The notes below the pieces were generated by a model. The model ran no database searches, had not been told where the DNA came from, and saw only the letters and a list, made by a program, of their open reading frames with translations. From Camillea tinctor (lineage: Eukaryota; Ascomycota; Sordariomycetes; Xylariales; Xylariaceae), in contig MU394111.1 in the NCBI GenBank assembly GCA_022578605.1, positions 62,001 to 126,000 of the forward strand: a stretch of DNA of 64,000 nt. The letters are read 5' to 3'. How positions within the stretch are numbered: position 1 is the stretch's first letter; the number at the start of each line of letters is the position of its first letter. Both the position numbers and the translations under genes were made by a program. Below are positions 59,603 through 64,000 of the stretch, one piece after another.

Positions 59603-59767
59603 TGTTGGTAGGTGTACGTATTAAAAAAGATAGAAATAACAAGTGTGAGAAACGGTTATATATTTATGTTTAAGGAAGGAACTATCTGACTGAGGTTGCG
59701 CAGGAAGGCGCAACCTATTTATGTGCGGGGTACATGGTGAATTCCTGTCTTTGTTATGCAACCATTA
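59603..59767. mobile_element. Possible solo LTR nested in the transposon
   Basis: A 165-bp patch of ordinary base composition stands sharply inside the AT-rich island. It starts TGTTGG, like many fungal LTRs, and ends CAACCATTA. GTTTA occurs directly on both sides (59598-59602 and 59768-59772), as a 5-bp target duplication would. The end is not a clean CA; a CA-to-TA change could explain that. GTTTA is not rare in such AT-rich DNA, so this is a candidate. If real, it inserted after the host element had been mutated. Confidence 0.45.
59693..59716. repeat. Perfect 9-bp hairpin inside the nested insert
   Basis: AGGTTGCGC and GCGCAACCT pair exactly around a 6-nt loop (AGGAAG). Confidence 0.8.
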
Positions 59768-60908
59768 GTTTATTAAAGATTAAAAACTGTGCTTTATTAA
59801 AATATAAAAAAAGCTTTTAAATTTAAAATATAAAAACTTTTTTTAGCTATTTTACTATAATTTTATTTAATATTTAGCTATTTAAGAAATATATAAATTA
59901 TTAATTAGCTGTTTTTTTAAATAATTTTTTAAATTATAATATTTAAAGGTTTTTTTTTTTTTTAAAATAATTTTTAAATTTAAAACCTTATTAATTACGT
60001 TAATATATTTAATAAAAAAAGTTTAAAAGCGCTTTTAAAATACTTTTATTTATAAATCTTTAGTTTTTATAAACTTTATTATTAAATAATTTAATTTTAG
60101 TGTTTATTATTAATATTTAAATTTTATTATTAAAAAAAAAAAGAAAAAAAACCGTAGTTAAACATTAAACCTTTTTTATTTACGTTAAAAATTAAATGTA
60201 GCTTAATTTATTTATATTTTTTTTCTTATATGTTAAAATATTAATTTATAGCTTTAAAAGTAAAAAAATTAAATTTTATAGCTTTAACTTTTTTTTTTAT
60301 TTTAGTTTTTATATATAGATTTTATTAAATAAATTAAATTACTTAATTATAGTTAAAAATGCGTAAATTTCCCTTTTATTTTACAAGCTTTTAAATAATT
60401 TAACAAACTATTAAGTAATTAAAAGCAAAACTAAGAAATTCTTAACGAAAAATTTAATTTATAAGCTTTTTTTTTTATTGTTTATTAAGCTATATATTTA
60501 TAATTCAGTTTTATAAAGCTAATTATTTATTTATATAATAAATTAAAGTTAATTAAGGTATTTTTATTATTATAGCCGCTTTTTTTAATAAAATTCCATT
60601 TTAAATAACTTTAATAATAACCTTTTTAATAAGCTTTTTTTTATAAAAAAACATTGTAATTTAATATTATAGTTATTAAAAAAAAAAAAACAATAAAAAA
60701 GTAAAAAAAAACAAAAAAAATTAAAATAAAAAAAAAACGCGTTATTTTTGCGTTTAAATACTAAGCTAATTTTTACGCAAAAAAGCAAGAAAAAATTACA
60801 ATGTAATTTATAAAAACATAACTATTTATTTATTTATTTCAATTTAAAATAACTTTAAAAATAATTCTAAACGGTATAAGTAAAGTTATATTAAATAAGG
60901 GTATATTA

Positions 60909-60961
60909 GGCTATTTTGCGTGTTTGCCAGGTAGGGTGGTTCGGATGGTAGGGGTAGATGG
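60909..60961 (-). repeat. Right terminal inverted repeat
   Basis: Reverse complement begins CCATCTACCCC and ends CAAAATAGCC, pairing with 58558-58610. TA follows at 60962-60963. Confidence 0.9.
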
Positions 60962-61117
60962 TAGTGAAGAAGTATGTATCAGCTTTCAGAACTCAACTTT
61001 TTGATAGTGGGGCATCTTTTTGCATCACAAGTAGTCACTTATACAAGACATAAACCTTTGAGATGAAAAAACCATGACAACTCGCCAACACTGCCTCCTT
61101 CTAGCAATAACGCCAAT

Positions 61118-62086
61118 ATGTTCATATTAGTAAGTGCTAAGTTCTCTAAAGTAACAAAAAAAATTGAAAACCACTGGAACAAATGAACCAAAACCGACCT
61201 ATAACAAACCAAGACATGATCCTAACCAGCCAATTCAATAACAGACAAAGATTGCGGATCTGGTCCAGATCACGCCGTCGCAGTTTGACCAGCAGAGCCA
61301 CATCGCCATAGAGAACAACATAAACGCGAAGTACTCCAACCGCGTGATCCAGAAGATTGGCCTCTGCATCTGCATGTACGATCTTCTGTGGGCATCGGAG
61401 GGACTCATCGGTCATGGCACCGGCTTGGTGAACGTCAACGGTATGTTTATATATTATTATCAACCTTTGTTTGCCTTGTTTTTATTTTTTTTATTTTTAA
61501 AAAAATTTAATTTTTAATTTTTAAAAAAGAAAGGAAAGGAAAGGAAAATTTACCATAACTCATATTTCGAATAGTTGAATTCCGCATGATCGTATTTAGA
61601 CCGTTCAAGGGTGAGACGCTTTTTGGCAAAATCAGCGGTGCCACGCAGGAAGGTTTAAGCAGTACGTTTCCCTGATGAGATGAACATTGTAAAAGAAATT
61701 GTTTACTCACAAACAGCTTCCAGTCCACACCAAATTCTTTGACGATATTTTCGTATCCTACAAGGAGCTACCGGAGAACACGGAATAGTGAGTTTTGACG
61801 TGACTCCCTTTTTCCTATCCTACATGTGTGCTAAACAGAAACTCCTTTCCTATCTAGTGATCACAATGAGAAGGCCTGGGTCTGGGTCGTAGACGAGGAG
61901 AGGATGCACTACGACAAGAACGAGATGGTGCGTTTCCAGGTCATCGACGAGACGTGGCGAGACCAGATACCCGACAGTGCAGAGGAGGAAGCCCTGGACA
62001 AGGCCAAGAAGCTTTCTCCATACAGCATCTCGGGGACCATGATGAAGGAGGGACTTGGTATATGTCTATGGTGGGACGAGAGCTGA
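61118..62086 (+). CDS. rpc25: RNA polymerase III subunit RPC25/RPC8 (RPB7-like)
   Basis: Five exons (61118-61129, 61245-61440, 61575-61661, 61724-61787, 61858-62086) give 195 aa. The start MFILTKIADLVQI and the segment KYSNRVIQKIGLCICMYDLL belong to the RPB7-type N-terminal domain. After EGLIGHGTGLVNV and EFRMIVFRPFKGE comes the C-terminal OB-fold with FFDDIFVSYKELPENTEYDHNEKAWVWV in two exons, and the ending GLGICLWWDES. It pairs with RPC17 to form the Pol III stalk, needed for initiation at tRNA and 5S genes. For exon 4 I chose the CCAG acceptor at 61723, which keeps frame; the CAG at 61716 does not. The start codon is about 155 bp from the transposon end. Confidence 0.93.
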
Positions 62087-62239
62087 TGATGATGGCGGAA
62101 TACAATGTTGTAACCAATTACTATATATTCACTCCCACAGAGATACGCATCCCTGTATGATATGCATTGGGCTTTGGCGTTTAGGAACACTACAAACACT
62201 AATACTACTTGGGAGATGCATCATTGAGATTTTGCCCCC

Positions 62240-63279
62240 CTATTTAGAAATAATACCCTCGAGCAATCTATCCTCCACGCCGTCTAGAACTGAATAGTGT
62301 TCAACCACGGCAAGGTTTTCCGCCTCGGTCTTGAATTGCTTGTCGGGGTCAACGCCGGGTCCAAACATCTGGGGAGCTGCTTGGGGGCCCATTGCGCCCA
62401 TCTGCTGGGCCATTTGGCTCGCAGCTACAGTTCGAGTTAGTTGATATCCATGTCAAGTTTATACAGAGTAGCCAGTCAGAGAAGGGGGGGAGGAGGGCAA
62501 AGAATCAGAAGCTTACCATTTTCACTCCCAAGCAAAAAGTTAAACACAGACTGCAAGCCAAAAATGCACAGGAAGTACCAACTGATGCTCGACATCCACC
62601 GGGGGTCCATCTCCTTGGTGGCCACGCCGGCCTGCAGCATGCTCTTGAACTTGATGGTGAGCGGGAAGGGCAGCTTGATGATGACGAAGCCGCTGAAGAA
62701 GGCATTGATCCAGCTCATGATCAGGGTGTTGGGGATCATCATGGCCATGTTGTTCTTCATCATGCCCATCATGCCGTCCATGGCGCCGGGGTCGGTCATG
62801 GGATTGGGAGGCGGCTGGCCGCGCTGGTCGGGGTTCTTGAGGAACGCACCGCTCTCGTAGGCGTTGGTGAGGTAATCACGGCGCGCCCGGAAGGAGGGGG
62901 CAGATAGGACGTGGAAGTTGTTGCGAGTCGCAACACCGTGCAGCATGGACCGTTGCTCCCTCATGGTCTTCTGATCTTGCTTCTTGGGAGCCGTGGCCAT
63001 GAGGACTGAGGCATAGTGTCGCAGTATTCCGGTCAAGACCTGATCGTAGTTTGTTAGTTTGGCTGCAGGTGAAGACGTCAAGGAATAGGTAGGATAGGAG
63101 AGCTTATGCGCATACCATCACTACAGTAATCGGGAACAGTATCCAGTAGCTTTCATTCAGATGGCGTTAGTAATTGGTTTCCAACGATCCTAGCTTCCAA
63201 GGTCTTCCCATTGCACGGCACTTAATGCTTACAAGAGCTGGGGATCCCTATGGATCGTCTGCACGGGTAATTGGCCCAT
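62240..63279 (-). CDS. emc3: ER membrane protein complex subunit 3 (EMC3)
   Basis: Four exons (63233-63279, 63116-63149, 62517-63039, 62240-62424) give 262 aa. The start MGQLPVQTIHRDPQLFYWILFPIT leads into the first membrane helix, then LTGILRHYASVLM. Two more hydrophobic segments lie near MIPNTLIMSWINAFFSGFVI and SISWYFLCIFGLQSVFNFLLG. The charged segment KLPFPLTIKFKSMLQAGV and the C-terminal end (EHYSVLDGVEDRLLEGI) are typical EMC3. It is a distant member of the Oxa1/YidC insertase family and lines the EMC groove that inserts tail-anchored and other membrane proteins into the ER. It converges with RPC25 with a gap of about 150 bp. Confidence 0.95.
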
Positions 63280-63832
63280 GATGGTGGTATGGCCTCTGGG
63301 ACTTTGGAGGAGGGTGGTTCAAGATATTGACGCTGTGTCGTTTTTCAATAGTGTTGTAATGTTGAAGGAGCTTAGTATGGAGGCAGGGTATACTTAGCAG
63401 TAAGTATAGGTCGCAGTGCTGACGGCTGTAGTGGACAAGCTACCTAGCTACTTACCTAATTTTAGGTGTCTTGTCCCAGATTAGCGGCCGGGACTGGCTG
63501 ACAATCGAGACAGGAATGACTTCCAACAAGAGCCTCAGGGCGATCGGTGAATGGCTAAACTTTAAAGCGCTCCACAAAAATGGAAAGCCACGTTTCCAGC
63601 TGTCAGCATATGGGAAACTTTGAGATCCAGCCATAAGTAATTTAGTACGTACATAACGCCCCAGGCTTTGTTCACTTATAAGTTATACTTACCCTCAAGT
63701 CTCTTCCTTATAAAATTGTCACAACTACCACCACTTAATCAATTTATAAATTGAAAAGAAAAGAGGGAAACGAAAAGAAAAAAAAAAGAGAAAAGAGAGA
63801 AAGAAAAGAAAAGAAGAAAAATAAATATAGCA
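63280..63832. other. Divergent intergenic region between emc3 and the last gene
   Basis: The 553 bp holds both promoters. An A/G-rich leader (AAAAG and GAAA units) at 63752-63826 immediately precedes the next start codon. Confidence 0.5.
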
Positions 63833-64000
63833 ATGGCATCTCAAGAACGAATTACCGTCCACAACCTCGCAGGTAAACTCACCCCTCTATCGAACCTAGA
63901 CTTTGAAGATCTACCCATAACTCAACCAACCCTTTATACTGACGCTCTCCCTCTCCCTCTCCCTCCCCTCCCAATCCAGACCTAAAGAACACCTCCGACG
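63833..64000 (+). CDS. 5' end of a gene, possibly signal peptidase subunit SPC2 (partial)
   Basis: Exon 1 is 63833-63872; a 107-nt intron (GTAAAC to CAG) leads to exon 2 from 63980, which runs off the window. Only 20 residues are visible: MASQERITVHNLADLKNTSD. A start of this type, with DLKNT(S/T)D, is what I recall for fungal signal peptidase complex subunit SPC2, an ER membrane protein. Too little is present to be sure. If correct, it is head-to-head with EMC3, another ER membrane gene. Confidence 0.4.

Larger units (their letters stand above)
58558..60961. mobile_element. Degraded TIR DNA transposon (Tc1/mariner-like), RIP-type AT island
   Basis: About 2.4 kb of extremely AT-rich DNA lies between near-perfect terminal inverted repeats (53 bp, 50 matches). 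TA dinucleotides at 58556-58557 and 60962-60963 flank the ends, the usual target duplication of Tc1/mariner elements such as fungal Fot1/pogo types. The size also fits. No transposase can be read: both strands are full of stops, and C/G is almost absent, as expected when RIP (C-to-T changes, mainly at CpA) destroys a repeat. The three TIR mismatches are all transitions. The superfamily is inferred from TA flanks and size only. A GC-normal insert lies inside at 59603-59767. Confidence 0.8.

Noticed and set aside
58615..60905. AT-rich island as a centromere fragment or mitochondrial insertion
   Set aside because: Matching inverted repeats with flanking TA define exact ends, and ~2.4 kb is far too short for a fungal regional centromere. 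No mitochondrial gene is readable.
1..64000. tRNA, 5S rRNA, CRISPR
   Set aside because: I looked for tRNA B-box words (GGTTCGA and reverse) with a paired cloverleaf, and for regularly spaced repeats, and found none. A tRNAscan-SE run would be decisive.

Overview
The window is nuclear DNA of a filamentous ascomycete (Pezizomycotina). This follows from many short (50-130 nt) introns with GTAAGT/GTATGT donors and CTAAC-type branch sites, gene families typical of moulds (AA9 polysaccharide monooxygenase, NCS1 permease, HAL-type kinase, fungal PARP, fungal AAA+ ATPase), and a very AT-rich island that looks like a transposon degraded by repeat-induced point mutation (RIP). I cannot name the species. 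I recognise no tRNA, rRNA or CRISPR.

Layout. 1-2.8 kb: no convincing gene. 2.8-4.2 kb: membrane-anchored GNAT-like protein (+). 5.5-6.5 kb: divergent histone H4 variant in seven exons (-). 7.8-9.2 kb: Svf1 family protein (-), divergent from mitochondrial ribosomal protein uL11m (+, 9.7-10.3 kb). 13.3-16.2 kb: HAL/SAT4-type kinase (+). 17.0-17.7 kb: mitochondrial Hsp10 (+). 19.9-21.3 kb: secreted AA9 LPMO (+). 22.1-24.6 kb: PARP (-), divergent from an NCS1 permease (+, 27.4-29.3 kb). 30.1-31.8 kb: F-box protein (+). 33.0-34.2 kb: cystathionine gamma-lyase-like enzyme (-). 35.4-42.4 kb: an accessory pair, an AAA+ ATPase whose model has three frame problems (-) and a broken fungal-specific gene (+). 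43.0-44.4 kb: SPT2 (-). 45.4-45.9 kb: ribosomal P2 (+). 47.1-49.9 kb: Mps1 kinase (+). 51.1-51.7 kb: mitochondrial bL21m (-), divergent from NSA2 (+, 52.3-53.9 kb). 55.7-57.5 kb: NUFIP1-like CCCH zinc-finger protein (-). 58.6-61.0 kb: degraded TIR transposon with a nested LTR-like insert. 61.1-62.1 kb: RNA polymerase III subunit RPC25/RPC8 (+), convergent with EMC3 (-, 62.2-63.3 kb). A gene starting at 63.8 kb (+) runs off the end and may be signal peptidase subunit SPC2.

Most genes are housekeeping: ribosome parts and assembly (uL11m, bL21m, P2, NSA2, NUFIP1), chromatin (H4 variant, SPT2, PARP), ER membrane (EMC3, possible SPC2), mitochondrial folding (Hsp10), transcription (RPC25) and mitosis (Mps1). 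The changeable parts are the 35-42 kb accessory pair and the 58.6-61 kb transposon. The transposon sits only about 155 bp upstream of the RPC25 start codon. The best observations are this nested transposon structure, the H4 variant, the decayed 35-42 kb pair, and a one-base splice/frame discrepancy in the essential gene NSA2.
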